From: Bacteroidales bacterium
GTDB lineage: Bacteria; Bacteroidota; Bacteroidia; Bacteroidales; UBA932
Direction: 5' to 3'
NCBI GenBank assembly: GCA_017423025.1
Contig: JAFPGC010000027.1
Location: 45,135-109,134 of the forward strand
DNA length: 64,000 nucleotides
The stretch's first letter is position 1. The number at the start of each line of letters is the position of its first letter. The position numbers and the translations under genes were made by a program. Positions 26,132-35,608 of the stretch are shown here, one piece after another. Under the pieces are notes generated by a model. The model was not told the DNA's origin. It saw nothing but the letters and a program-made list of their open reading frames with translations, and made no database searches.

Positions 26132-27562
26132 ATGAAAAAGACACTGATTCTCATTTGTTTATTGCTTTCCGGAGTATTTGCTTCGGCGCAGATTGTTTTG
26201 CCGTCCCAGATAGGGGATTACATGGTTCTCCAGCAACAGACGCAGGCCCAGCTCTGGGGCTGGGCTCCTGCGGGTTCCACCATTACCGTAACTACCTCCT
26301 GGAACAATACAAAATACAGCTCTAAGGCAGGGGCCGATGGCGCCTGGAAGCTGGCTGTGGCAACGCCGGAAGGAAGCTTTGCCGAACAGACCGTGACCAT
26401 TGCCTGCGGGAAGGAAAAGGTAACGCTGGGGCATGTCCTCATTGGCGAAGTATGGCTGGGAAGCGGCCAGAGCAATATGGAGATGCCCCTTCGGGGTTTT
26501 GACAACTGCCCCATCGAAGGCGGCTTGCAGGAAATTGCCCTTTCGGGCCGATACAGGGGCCGCATCCGCTTTGCTACGCTACCCAAGACGGAGGCTTACA
26601 GTCCGCGGAAGGTGGTGGACGGCCAGTGGAAGGAAAGCTGCCCGGAGAATGCACCGGAGTTCGGCGCTGCCGCCTGGTTCTTTGCCAAGAACCTTACAGA
26701 GGTTCTGAATGTGCCCGTGGGCATTGTGAACAACGCCTGGGGCGGCAGTCACGTGGAAGGCTGGCTGCCGAAAGAGACAGTGGAGACCTATCCGGACTTT
26801 CCCAGTGATTCCCTGAGCATTCAGAAAGAGGTCCCTGGTCAGTGGCATCGGCCTACCATCATGTATTACGGCCAGTGGTCGCCTGTGCGCAACTACACTT
26901 TCAAGGGTGTTATCTGGTATCAGGGAGAGAGCAATGTGGGACGGCAGGACTATGCGCAGCATATGAAGGACCTCATAGCCTTGTGGCGCAAGGAAAGCGG
27001 CAACAAGGATCTCCCGGTATATCAGGTGGAGATTGCCCCCTTTGTGTATGGAGACGGCCCTCAGGGCTTTTCATCGGCCTTTTTTAAGGAGCAGCAGCGC
27101 CTGTCGGCCCTGGAGACGGAGAATTGCTGGATGGTCAGTACGGCAGACCTGGTATTTCCGTATGAGGGACCTAACATCCATCCCGCCAAAAAGCGGGAAG
27201 TGGGAGAGCGGCTAAGTTACCTTGCGCTCAACCACACTTACGGGAAGTGGATGTTCCCCGGGGCTGCGCCTACGTATAAAAGTATGGAAGTGAAAGGAAA
27301 CGAAGCCTTTATCCTCATGGACAACGTAAAGGAAAACGGCGGCTTCAACCGGATGAAAGACATTGAGGGCTTTGAAATCTGCGGGGCCGATGGCGTATGG
27401 CACCCCGCCCAGGCCTGGGTGACGGGGATGTCGGGCGTGAAAGTGAGTTCGCCCGAAGTGGCAGACCCCGTGGCTGTTCGCTATTCTTTCCGCAACTGGC
27501 TGCCCGGCAATCTCACCGGCGCCAGCGGCCTGGCCGTAGAACCTTTCAGAACCGACAAATAA
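26132..27562 (+). CDS. Sialate O-acetylesterase family (SGNH) carbohydrate esterase
   Basis: 476 residues with a signal peptide (cut near ASAQ). WLGSGQSNMEMPL carries the SGNH block I nucleophile S114; GVIWYQGESNV is block III; NIHPAKKREVGERL supplies the catalytic histidine. A short beta domain precedes the catalytic core. Members remove acetyl groups from sialic acids, xylan or pectin; here an acetylated plant polysaccharide is likelier because no sialic-acid genes are present. Five bases after the hybrid regulator stop. Confidence 0.85.
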   Translation: MKKTLILICLLLSGVFASAQIVLPSQIGDYMVLQQQTQAQLWGWAPAGSTITVTTSWNNTKYSSKAGADGAWKLAVATPEGSFAEQTVTIACGKEKVTLGHVLIGEVWLGSGQSNMEMPLRGFDNCPIEGGLQEIALSGRYRGRIRFATLPKTEAYSPRKVVDGQWKESCPENAPEFGAAAWFFAKNLTEVLNVPVGIVNNAWGGSHVEGWLPKETVETYPDFPSDSLSIQKEVPGQWHRPTIMYYGQWSPVRNYTFKGVIWYQGESNVGRQDYAQHMKDLIALWRKESGNKDLPVYQVEIAPFVYGDGPQGFSSAFFKEQQRLSALETENCWMVSTADLVFPYEGPNIHPAKKREVGERLSYLALNHTYGKWMFPGAAPTYKSMEVKGNEAFILMDNVKENGGFNRMKDIEGFEICGADGVWHPAQAWVTGMSGVKVSSPEVADPVAVRYSFRNWLPGNLTGASGLAVEPFRTDK

Positions 27563-27568
27563 GAGCCT

Positions 27569-29953
27569 ATGAAAAAGACACTGACCCTGATGCTTTCCCT
27601 GGCGCTTTCTCTGAGCGCCCTGGCGCAGGACCTGCAGTCCCAGGCCTGGCCCGCCAAATGGATTTCCGTACCCGGAGCCGACGCCCTGGGCTACGGGGTT
27701 TATTACTTCCGCAAAAATGTGGACCTGGCCGCCGTGCCTGCCCGTTATCTGGTGCGCGTGACAGGTGACAACCGTTACAAACTCTATGTGAATGAGACGC
27801 TTGTATCCATGGGTCCCGCCAAGGGAGACGCCCTGCACTGGAACTATGAGACGGTGGACCTGGCGCCTTATCTGAACGGCGGCCGCAACGTGATTGCCGC
27901 CCTGGTGTACAATGAGGGCTCCAAGAGGCCGGATTCCCAGATCTCTGTTCGCACGGGCTTTCTCCTGCAGGGAGAGGCTGAATCGGCCGGACTCTATACG
28001 GACAAGAGCTGGCTCTGCATCCAGGATCCTTCCTATAGCCCACTGACGCCCATCGTGGTGGGGTATTATGTGGCCGGTCCCGGCGAGAAGGTGAACCTGA
28101 ACGCCGGCATCCTTGGCTGGAACAAGGCCGATGCAGATTTATCGGCCTGGCAGCCTGCCCAGGAAGGACCTGCGGGCAAACCGGTGGACGTATGCGACAC
28201 GCAGGACTTTGACGACCACATGCTGCGGGCTTCCACGCTGCCCCAGATGGAACGCACTCCGTTCCCCCTCGGCGGCTCTTTTACGGTTCCCGCCCATTCC
28301 AAGAAGGAAGTTCTTCTGGACAACAAGGTGCTTACCAACGCCTATTTCCACCTGAAGATGAGCGGCGGCAAGGACGCCAGGGTGAAGATGTCTTATGCCG
28401 AATCTCTCTATATTCCGGATGGCTCCGGTCCCGCCTATGACCTTACGCCGGAACAGCTGGCCCAGCTTCCGGAAGAATACCTTTCCTATGTTCTGGCTCC
28501 CAAGGTCCAGGGCAAGGGAAACCGCAACGAGACGGAAGGAAAGGTTTTCGTAGGCCGGGAAGACCAGGTCATTTCCAACGGCTTGAAGGATCAGGAGTTT
28601 ACCACGCTTTCCTGGCGCACCTTCCGCTACGTGCGCCTGCAGGTGGAAACGGCCGACGAACCGCTCACCATTGAGGAGACTTCCGGCATCTTCACCGGCT
28701 ATCCGTTTACGCTGGATGCCTCTCTGGATACCGATCGGCAGGAGCTGAAGGACATGCTGGAGATTGGCTGGCGCACGGCCCGACTATGCGCCTGGGAAAC
28801 GTATATGGACTGCCCGTACTACGAGCAGCTCCAGTACCTGGGTGATACCCGCATCCAGGCCCTGGTTACCCTGTTCAACAGCGCCGACGACCGTCTGGTG
28901 AAGAATTTCCTCCTCCTGGCCGATATTTCCCGCAGCGCCGACGGCATTACCAAGAGCCGCTATCCCACCACCATCCCGCAGCACATCCAGCCTTATGCGC
29001 TCAGCTATATTTATGCCTTGCACGATTACATGATGTACGGCGGGGATACGCAGTTTGTGATGGACCTGCTGCCGGGTGCTGAGCAGATTATGCATTATTA
29101 TACCAGATACCAGCAGGCCGACGGCCGTCTGAAGAACCTGCCCGGCTGGTGCTTCTCCGACTGGGTGAACGACCGTCCGGACAGCTGGCACAGCGGCGTG
29201 CAGCTTTGCGGGGCCGACGGCAGTTCCAGCGCCATGGATTTGCAGTACTTGTATGCCCTCCAGCTTATGGCCCACATGGAAGAGGTGCGCGGGAATACCT
29301 GGCAGGCCGGGGAGTACAGGGCGCAGGCCGAAAAACTGACCGAGGGAGTGAAGAAAGCCTATTGGAACGAAGGAAAGGGCCTCTTTGCCAATCGTACCGA
29401 GATGGATGCCTACAGCCAGCACAGCAACGCCCTGGCCATCCTCTGCGGCATCGTGGAGGATCCGGAAGTCATGGCCCGGAAGCTCATGACCGACGAATCC
29501 CTGGCCCAGTGCACCATATATTATAAGTTTTACCTGTACGAAGCCTATGTGAAAGCCGGTTTTGGCAATGATTACCTGAACTGGCTGGATATCTGGCGGG
29601 AGAACATGGCCATGGGCCTTACCACCTGGGGTGAAGATGCCAATGTGTACGGCACCCGTTCCGACTGCCATGCCTGGGGTGCCAGCCCCAATATTGAGTT
29701 CTACCGCACGGTGCTGGGCATCGATTCCGATGCCGTGGCTTTCCAGCGGGTGCGCATCGAACCCCGCCTGGGAGACCTGAAGGAGATTGGCGGCACCATC
29801 CCGCACCCTTCCGGCTCCATCACCGTCCATTACAAGGTGAAGGGAAAGGGCCTGCAGGCACAGATCGAATTGCCCCAGGGAGTAAGCGGCGTGTTTGTGT
29901 GGATGGGTAAGGAACTGCCCCTGCAGGAAGGCATAAACCAGCTCCGCCTATAA
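27569..29953 (+). CDS. GH78-like alpha-L-rhamnosidase
   Basis: 794 residues with a signal peptide (cut near SALAQD). N-terminal beta-sandwich domains (about 20-370; YRLYVN-like KLYVNETLVSMGP) precede the (alpha/alpha)6 barrel of GH78 (about 375-720), with the signature YMDCPYYEQLQYLGDTR and PGWCFSDWVN. A C-terminal sandwich (about 725-794; RIEPRLGDLKEIGGTIPHPSG shortened form) is typical. Inverting exo-alpha-rhamnosidase acting in the periplasm. Six bases after the acetylesterase; complements the GH106 on the opposite arm. Confidence 0.85.
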   Translation: MKKTLTLMLSLALSLSALAQDLQSQAWPAKWISVPGADALGYGVYYFRKNVDLAAVPARYLVRVTGDNRYKLYVNETLVSMGPAKGDALHWNYETVDLAPYLNGGRNVIAALVYNEGSKRPDSQISVRTGFLLQGEAESAGLYTDKSWLCIQDPSYSPLTPIVVGYYVAGPGEKVNLNAGILGWNKADADLSAWQPAQEGPAGKPVDVCDTQDFDDHMLRASTLPQMERTPFPLGGSFTVPAHSKKEVLLDNKVLTNAYFHLKMSGGKDARVKMSYAESLYIPDGSGPAYDLTPEQLAQLPEEYLSYVLAPKVQGKGNRNETEGKVFVGREDQVISNGLKDQEFTTLSWRTFRYVRLQVETADEPLTIEETSGIFTGYPFTLDASLDTDRQELKDMLEIGWRTARLCAWETYMDCPYYEQLQYLGDTRIQALVTLFNSADDRLVKNFLLLADISRSADGITKSRYPTTIPQHIQPYALSYIYALHDYMMYGGDTQFVMDLLPGAEQIMHYYTRYQQADGRLKNLPGWCFSDWVNDRPDSWHSGVQLCGADGSSSAMDLQYLYALQLMAHMEEVRGNTWQAGEYRAQAEKLTEGVKKAYWNEGKGLFANRTEMDAYSQHSNALAILCGIVEDPEVMARKLMTDESLAQCTIYYKFYLYEAYVKAGFGNDYLNWLDIWRENMAMGLTTWGEDANVYGTRSDCHAWGASPNIEFYRTVLGIDSDAVAFQRVRIEPRLGDLKEIGGTIPHPSGSITVHYKVKGKGLQAQIELPQGVSGVFVWMGKELPLQEGINQLRL

Positions 29954-29983
29954 ACCCCGTGGGAGTAAGAATCATAGAATCAA

Positions 29984-30037
29984 ATACTTAAGCAATTACC
30001 CCTGGGCGAATCTGCCCAGGGGTAATCATTTAAGTAT
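29984..30037. terminator. Long bidirectional terminator hairpin
   Basis: ATTACCCCTGGGC pairs with GCCCAGGGGTAAT, extended by ATACTTAA/TTAAGTAT across a small internal loop (29984-30037). Lies between the converging GH78 and GH3 genes. Confidence 0.75.
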
Positions 30038-30070
30038 CTGTGAGCCAAGGAGTTTCCTCCACGGCAGTTC

Positions 30071-32380
30071 TTACTGCTTCAGCAGAACGCGGTGGGCGGG
30101 AATCTCGGAAGCTTCCGCATCGGCCGTGGCCGTGCAGCGTATATCGCGGGAAGAGGCGCCGAACAGGAACGTGTAGGTTCCGGCATCCACCTTCCAGGCC
30201 GATGCTGCCTCGTCGAAGGAGGCCAGCTCAGAGGTGGGGAAGGTGAGGGTGAGCACCTGGGACTCGCCGGGGGCCAGTTTGCCGGTCTTGGCAAAGGCCT
30301 TGAGTTCCTTGGCGGGCTTGTCCAACAGGGCGTTCTCGGGGGCGGTTACATACAACTGGACCACTTCCTTACCGGCCACGTCACCGATGTTCTTCACGCT
30401 GACGGTGGCGGTGATGGTCTTGCCGTTATTCTGCACGGTGGGCTCGCTGTACTCGAAGGAAGTGTAGCTGAGGCCGTAACCGAAAGGATAGGAGACGGAG
30501 ATGTTGTGTTTGTCGAACCAGCGGTAACCTACATAAATGCCTTCAGCATAGTCGGTTACGTCGATATTCTTGACCCCGGTGTTTTCCCTGCGGTTGATGA
30601 AGTAGACGTCCTTGGTGGCGTCGATGGGGAAGTTGTCGGAGGAGGCAGCGTCCATCAGGTTCACGGGGAAGGTCATGGGCAGTTTGCCGGAGGGGCTCTC
30701 TACACCGGTGAGAATGTCCGTGACGGAATTGCCGCCTTCCTGTCCGGCCTGCCAGGCCAGGAGGATGGCATCAGGCATCCACTTCCAGGAGGTGGTTTCG
30801 ATGACACCACCGATATTCAGTACTACGACCACCTTCTTGCCGGCCCTGTGGAAGGCGGCGGTGACCACTTCCAGGAGCTTTCGCTCGCTGGGGCTCAGTT
30901 CGAAGTCGGCGGCACTGCGGTCGAAGAATTCACCGGAATTGCGGCCGAAGGTGATGATGGCGATGTCATTCTTCTTGACCGATTCGAGCAGTTCAATAGG
31001 GCTGGGAACCAGCTCCTTGGGACGGGGAACCGGGAAGAAGGCGGACAGCATGTTATTGGGGTCCAGGGTGGCCTGGAAGGCGGCCTTTTCTTCCTGGATG
31101 TGCTCCAGATAGGCTTCCTTCTTGCTTGCGTCCACGTTGAGGCCGGCATTCTTGAGACCGTCCAGCAGGGACACGGTGTAGGCGCGGTTCACATTGCCGG
31201 AACCGGTGCCGCCGGCGACGAAGTCGAAGGAGGTGCAGCCGAACACGGCCACATTCTTGACATCCTTCATAGGAAGCACGTTATTCTCATTCTTGAGCAG
31301 GACCATGCCTTCGAGGGCGCTCTGGCGGGTGACGGTGGCGTGAGCCTTCAGGTCCGGCTTGTTGCTGTACTTGTAGCCTTTCACCTTGGGACTGCGCTTG
31401 ATGAGTTCCAGGCAGCGCTTGACGCAGACGTCCAGCTGTTCTTCGGTGAGGGAACCGTCCTTGAGGGCGTTCATGATTTGCTCATACTGGAGGGCCGTAC
31501 CGGGCTGGAGCATGTCGTTGCCGGCGGCAATCTGCTCGGCGCCGTTGTCACCGCCGTACCAGTCGGTCATTACAAGGCCCTTGAAACCCCATTCATCACG
31601 CAGGACGGTGGTGAGGAGGTCTTTGCTCTGGGAGGTGTAGGTGCCGTTGATCTTGTTGTAGGAACTCATGACGGTCCAGGGATCGGCCTCTTTCACGGTG
31701 ATTTCAAAGCCCTTCAGGTAAATTTCGCGCTGGGCGCGGGGGCTGATGATGGCGTTGTTGCCGGTGCGATTGGTCTCCTGGTTGTTGTAGGCGAAATGCT
31801 TGATGGAAGTGCCCACGTCATTCTTCTGGACGCCACGCACGTAGGCGGCAGCAGTCTTGCCGGCCACCACGGGATCCTCGGAATAATACTCGAAGTTACG
31901 GCCGTTCAGGGGATGGCGGTGAATGTTGAGGGCGGGAGCCAGGTAAACATCGGCCCCATACTCGTGGACCTCTTCACCCATGGCCTGGCCTACGCTTTCC
32001 ACCAGTTCCTGATTCCAGGTGCTGGCAAGGAGGGTGCCGATGGGGAAGTGGGTGCAGTAATAGGTGTTGGGGTCATTCTCACGGGTGGGATTGATGCGAA
32101 GGCCGGCAGGGCCGTCGGCCAGCACGATGGAGGGAATGCCCAGACGGGGGATGGGGTAGGTGGTGCCGGCCGCTCCGGGAACGATGTCCTCGGTGGCGCC
32201 AACGACGGCGGAATTGCCGTCCGAACCGGCCATACCCATGCCGATGACCAGGTGTACTTTCTCTTCCAGGGTCATGGCCTTGAGGACCTTGTCCACGGAG
32301 GCCTTGCCCAGCTGAGGGTCGCCGCTCTGGCAGCCTGCGAGGGCCAGGACAGCGGCAGAAATCAGGATGGTTTTCTTCAT
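30071..32380 (-). CDS. GH3 beta-glucosidase-type lipoprotein
   Basis: 769 residues; lipobox LALAGCQSG (Cys17). Domains: GH3 TIM barrel (about 30-350, nucleophile D in LVMTDWYGG near residue 273), GH3 C-terminal alpha/beta sandwich (about 375-620) and a fibronectin-III-like domain (about 665-745). Retaining exo-beta-glucosidase or related activity on the cell surface or periplasm. Strongly similar to the divergent neighbour at 32547 (shared runs such as EADPWTVMSSYNK and LLTTVLRDEWGF), so the pair is a duplication. Exact sugar not predictable. Confidence 0.9.
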   Translation of the reverse strand: MKKTILISAAVLALAGCQSGDPQLGKASVDKVLKAMTLEEKVHLVIGMGMAGSDGNSAVVGATEDIVPGAAGTTYPIPRLGIPSIVLADGPAGLRINPTRENDPNTYYCTHFPIGTLLASTWNQELVESVGQAMGEEVHEYGADVYLAPALNIHRHPLNGRNFEYYSEDPVVAGKTAAAYVRGVQKNDVGTSIKHFAYNNQETNRTGNNAIISPRAQREIYLKGFEITVKEADPWTVMSSYNKINGTYTSQSKDLLTTVLRDEWGFKGLVMTDWYGGDNGAEQIAAGNDMLQPGTALQYEQIMNALKDGSLTEEQLDVCVKRCLELIKRSPKVKGYKYSNKPDLKAHATVTRQSALEGMVLLKNENNVLPMKDVKNVAVFGCTSFDFVAGGTGSGNVNRAYTVSLLDGLKNAGLNVDASKKEAYLEHIQEEKAAFQATLDPNNMLSAFFPVPRPKELVPSPIELLESVKKNDIAIITFGRNSGEFFDRSAADFELSPSERKLLEVVTAAFHRAGKKVVVVLNIGGVIETTSWKWMPDAILLAWQAGQEGGNSVTDILTGVESPSGKLPMTFPVNLMDAASSDNFPIDATKDVYFINRRENTGVKNIDVTDYAEGIYVGYRWFDKHNISVSYPFGYGLSYTSFEYSEPTVQNNGKTITATVSVKNIGDVAGKEVVQLYVTAPENALLDKPAKELKAFAKTGKLAPGESQVLTLTFPTSELASFDEAASAWKVDAGTYTFLFGASSRDIRCTATADAEASEIPAHRVLLKQ

Positions 32381-32421
32381 AAGATTATTAGTGTAGATTA
32401 TTGTAGCCTTTGCAGTCCCTG

Positions 32422-32429
32422 CAAAGATA
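32422..32429 (-). promoter_or_regulatory. -7 box of the lipoprotein GH3 gene
   Basis: Minus strand TATCTTTG, 41 bases before the start codon. No clear -33 box. Confidence 0.5.
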
Positions 32430-32503
32430 AGGGATAATTGTTAAAATGGAAGGGAGGAATGTGTAATTTGGCAATAAGGATAAATTATTGAACACAGAAA
32501 GGA

Positions 32504-32511
32504 ATAACTTT
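32504..32511 (+). promoter_or_regulatory. -7 box of the divergent GH3 gene
   Basis: TAACTTTG, 35 bases before the ATG at 32547. No clear -33 box. Confidence 0.5.
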
Positions 32512-32546
32512 GTAAGTTAGATAATCCATAAACTAAAACCATTGAT

Positions 32547-34844
32547 ATGAAAAAAATCCTTTTGACTCTTGCCGCCCTGGGTATGACCCTTGCGGCCGTC
32601 GCCCAGCCCCAGCTGCGTGCCGACAATGTGGAAGAAGTCCTGAAGGCCATGACGCTTCAGGAGAAGGCCACCCTGCTGGTGGGCGGTGCCCGTGCCGCCA
32701 TGGTGAACGGTGTTACCTCCGGTGTGGCCGCCAACGTGCCCGGTGCCGCCGGAAACACCCGTCCCATCGAGCGTCTGGGAATCCCTTCCACCGTATTGGC
32801 CGACGGCCCTGCCGGTCTTCGCATCCAGCCTACGCGCCCCGGTGACAGCAACACGTACTATTGCACCGGCTTCCCGGTGGGAACCCTCCTGGCCAGTTCC
32901 TGGGACCTTTCCCTGGTGGAAGACGTGACCAAGGCCATGGGTAACGAGGTGCTGGAGTATGGTGTAGACGTACTCCTGGCCCCGGGTATGAACATCCACA
33001 GAAACCCTCTGTGCGGCCGTAACTTCGAGTATTTCTCCGAAGACCCGCTTCTTTCCGGCAAAATGGCCGCCGCGTATGTGAAAGGTATCCAGAGCAACGG
33101 TGTAGGCACTTCCATCAAGCACTACGCCGCCAACAACCAGGAAACCAACCGCAACGAGGATGACGCCATCATCTCCCAGCGCGCCCTCCGCGAAATCTAC
33201 CTCAAGAACTTCGAGATTGCCGTTAAGGAGGCCGATCCCTGGACGGTGATGAGCTCTTACAACAAACTCAATGGAGACTACACCCAGCAGAGCGAAGGTC
33301 TGCTCACCACCGTTCTCCGCGACGAGTGGGGCTTCCAGGGCATCGTGATGACGGACTGGGGCAACAAGGCCGGTACCGTCAAGAGCGCCAAGGCCGGCAA
33401 CGACCTCATGGAACCCGGTAACCAGAACGAGATTGACCGCATCATCGCCGGTGTGCAGGATGGCACCATCTCCCAGGAAGAGCTGGACCGCAATGTGCGC
33501 AATATGCTCAATTACATTGTCCGTACCCCTCGCTTCAAAGGCTATCAGTTCTCCAACAAGCCGGATCTGAAGGCCCACGCCGCCGTGGCCCGCAAGGCCG
33601 CCGGTGAGTCCATCGTACTCCTTCGCAATGAAGGCGTCCTCCCGCTCAAGGGAACGGAGAAAGTGGCCCTCTACGGCGTTTCTTCCGTTGATTTTGTGGC
33701 TGGCGGCACCGGTTCCGGTGACGTAAACAAGGCCTATGTGGTGAATATGGTGCAGGGCATGGAGAATGCCGGTTTCACCCTGGACAAGGGTCTGGTAGAC
33801 TTCTACAATGCTTTCCAGGCTTATGACAAGGCACAGAATGCCATTTCCGGCAGCGCCTTCTCCTGGTTCTCCCGCCGGAAACTCACCGAGCAGGCCATTC
33901 CCGATGCCGGCATTGCCAATGAGGCCAAGGCCAACGATGTAGCCGTGGTGGTGCTGGGCCGCAATGCCGGTGAAGGGGCCGATCGCAAGATGATGGACGA
34001 TTTCGAGCTTACCGCCGTCGAGCGCGAGCTCCTGCAGAAAGTCAGCTCTTCTTTCCACGCTGCCGGCAAGAAGGTCATCGTGGTCCTGAATGTGGGCGGT
34101 GTCATCGAGACCAACTCCTGGAAGAACCTGGTGGACGCCATCGTGCTGCCATGGAGCCCCGGTCAGGAAGGCGCCAATGCCGTGGCCGATGTGCTCACCG
34201 GCAAGGTGAACCCTTCCGGCAAGCTGCCCATGACCTTCCCCGTGAACTTCATGGATCATCCGTCCAGCTCCAACTTCCCGTATAACTACAACGCCAATGC
34301 TTCCCGCGGCTTCTTCTGGGGCCCCCGCCAGCCGCAGAAGGACGTGGACTATACCCGTTATGAGGAAGGCATCTGGGTGGGTTACCGCCACTTCGTTACC
34401 CGTGACGTGACTGTCTCCTATCCCTTCGGCTATGGCCTCAGCTATACCACCTTCGCTTATTCCAAGCCTGTCGTAAAGGCTGTGGCCGATGGTTTCCAGG
34501 CTTCCATCACCGTTACCAACACCGGTTCCGTAGCCGGTAAGGAAGTGGTGGAGCTCTATGTGAGCGCCCCCGCCGGTGGTCTGGAGAAGCCCGCCCGTGA
34601 ACTGAAGGCCTTTGGCAAGACCCGTGAACTGCAGCCCGGTGAGAGCCAGACCCTTACCCTCCAGGTAAGTGCCTATGAACTGGCTTCCTTCAATGAGGCC
34701 GCCAGCGCCTGGGAAGCCGCCGCCGGTTCCTACAAGGTGCAGTTCGGTGCCTCGGTGGACGATATCCGTGCTACCGCGCCCTTCACCCTTAAGAAGGCTC
34801 AGAACTGGCCGGTACACAATGTGCTGGCTCCTCAGGAGAAGTAA
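32547..34844 (+). CDS. GH3 beta-glucosidase-type enzyme, secreted
   Basis: 765 residues; cleavable signal peptide ending in AAVAQ, not a lipobox, so unlike its lipoprotein paralogue it is probably soluble in the periplasm. GH3 barrel (about 25-345, nucleophile D270 in IVMTDWGNK), C-terminal sandwich (about 365-610) and fibronectin-III-like domain (about 655-735). The insertion around residues 430-465 and the loop around 585 differ from the paralogue, which may alter specificity. Divergently transcribed from it. Confidence 0.9.
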   Translation: MKKILLTLAALGMTLAAVAQPQLRADNVEEVLKAMTLQEKATLLVGGARAAMVNGVTSGVAANVPGAAGNTRPIERLGIPSTVLADGPAGLRIQPTRPGDSNTYYCTGFPVGTLLASSWDLSLVEDVTKAMGNEVLEYGVDVLLAPGMNIHRNPLCGRNFEYFSEDPLLSGKMAAAYVKGIQSNGVGTSIKHYAANNQETNRNEDDAIISQRALREIYLKNFEIAVKEADPWTVMSSYNKLNGDYTQQSEGLLTTVLRDEWGFQGIVMTDWGNKAGTVKSAKAGNDLMEPGNQNEIDRIIAGVQDGTISQEELDRNVRNMLNYIVRTPRFKGYQFSNKPDLKAHAAVARKAAGESIVLLRNEGVLPLKGTEKVALYGVSSVDFVAGGTGSGDVNKAYVVNMVQGMENAGFTLDKGLVDFYNAFQAYDKAQNAISGSAFSWFSRRKLTEQAIPDAGIANEAKANDVAVVVLGRNAGEGADRKMMDDFELTAVERELLQKVSSSFHAAGKKVIVVLNVGGVIETNSWKNLVDAIVLPWSPGQEGANAVADVLTGKVNPSGKLPMTFPVNFMDHPSSSNFPYNYNANASRGFFWGPRQPQKDVDYTRYEEGIWVGYRHFVTRDVTVSYPFGYGLSYTTFAYSKPVVKAVADGFQASITVTNTGSVAGKEVVELYVSAPAGGLEKPARELKAFGKTRELQPGESQTLTLQVSAYELASFNEAASAWEAAAGSYKVQFGASVDDIRATAPFTLKKAQNWPVHNVLAPQEK

Positions 34845-34868
34845 ACGCTAACCATCTGCATTTCAGGT

Positions 34869-34897
34869 GCGCACGGAGTTTTCCGTGCGCGCTTTTT
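34869..34897 (+). terminator. Intrinsic terminator after the GH3 gene
   Basis: Perfect 9-bp stem GCGCACGGA/TCCGTGCGC with a short loop and T run (34893-34897). Confidence 0.8.
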
Positions 34898-34930
34898 ATT
34901 ATAAGTCTTTCATTTTTCGGAAGAAAAAAG

Positions 34931-34938
34931 TATATTTG
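34931..34938 (+). promoter_or_regulatory. -7 box of the MgtC-like gene
   Basis: TATATTTG, six bases before the ATG at 34945; short leader expected. Confidence 0.5.
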
Positions 34939-34944
34939 TCCATT

Positions 34945-35577
34945 ATGACACTAGAATTAGAACTTTTAATCCGCCTGTTATCCGCAGGCATTATCGGCGC
35001 AGTCATCGGTTATGAACGGGAATTTCGCGGCAAGGGAGCCGGAGTCCGTACCCACTTGCTGGTGGCCTTGGGCGCCTGCCTGTTTATGATTATCTCCCAG
35101 TATGGTTTCCCGGATGCGGTCAAGTTTGACGCGGCCCGTATCGCTGCCGGCGTGGTAGGCGGCCTGGGTTTCCTGGGTGGTGGTATCATCATGAAGACCA
35201 GCAACCATGTGAGCGGCCTTACAACGGCTGCCGGTATCTGGGTCACCGGTGCCATAGGTTTGGCGTTGGGCAGTGGTCTTTATGGAATGGCTATCCTCTG
35301 TGTGGTCATTCTCATGCTTTGCATGGAAGCCATGCACTTCTATACCTTCCGCTATGGAGACCGTCAGGTGAGCGTGACCATGCATTCCGACTCCCAGAAG
35401 ACTCTTGAAGAGGTAATCAATTCCCTGGGGAAGCGGGTGAGTCATTGCAGCTGGACCAAGGATGGAGACGGTTACAAGGCCGCTTTCACCCTCCTGATTA
35501 GCAAAAAGGATTATCCTGCGGGGCTCATGAAGATTCTCCACGACATCCCCGGGATAGAATTGACCAGCCTGGACTAA
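34945..35577 (+). CDS. MgtC/SapB-family inner-membrane protein
   Basis: 210 residues from the ATG at 34945; the upstream in-frame codon at 34867 lies in the preceding terminator and is rejected. Four to five membrane helices occupy about 1-140, with YEREFRGKGAGVRTH and ARIAAGVVGGLGFLGGGII, the MgtC core motifs. A cytoplasmic ACT-like domain (about 145-210) follows. Family members relate to magnesium limitation and acid or membrane stress; the mechanism is debated. It lies between two GH3 genes but has its own promoter, so a role in glycan use is not implied. Confidence 0.85.
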   Translation: MTLELELLIRLLSAGIIGAVIGYEREFRGKGAGVRTHLLVALGACLFMIISQYGFPDAVKFDAARIAAGVVGGLGFLGGGIIMKTSNHVSGLTTAAGIWVTGAIGLALGSGLYGMAILCVVILMLCMEAMHFYTFRYGDRQVSVTMHSDSQKTLEEVINSLGKRVSHCSWTKDGDGYKAAFTLLISKKDYPAGLMKILHDIPGIELTSLD

Positions 35578-35608
35578 TACGCTTTAAGACCAACTAATCA
35601 CATAACCT

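Noticed and set aside
30092-32437. Open frame of ~780 codons opposite the lipoprotein GH3 gene
   Set aside because: Antisense by-product of GC-rich codon use; no domain, signal or promoter, and composition fits the GH3 strand. The same applies to long antisense frames at 32517-34817, 43578-45869, 17152-18897 and 52588-54213.
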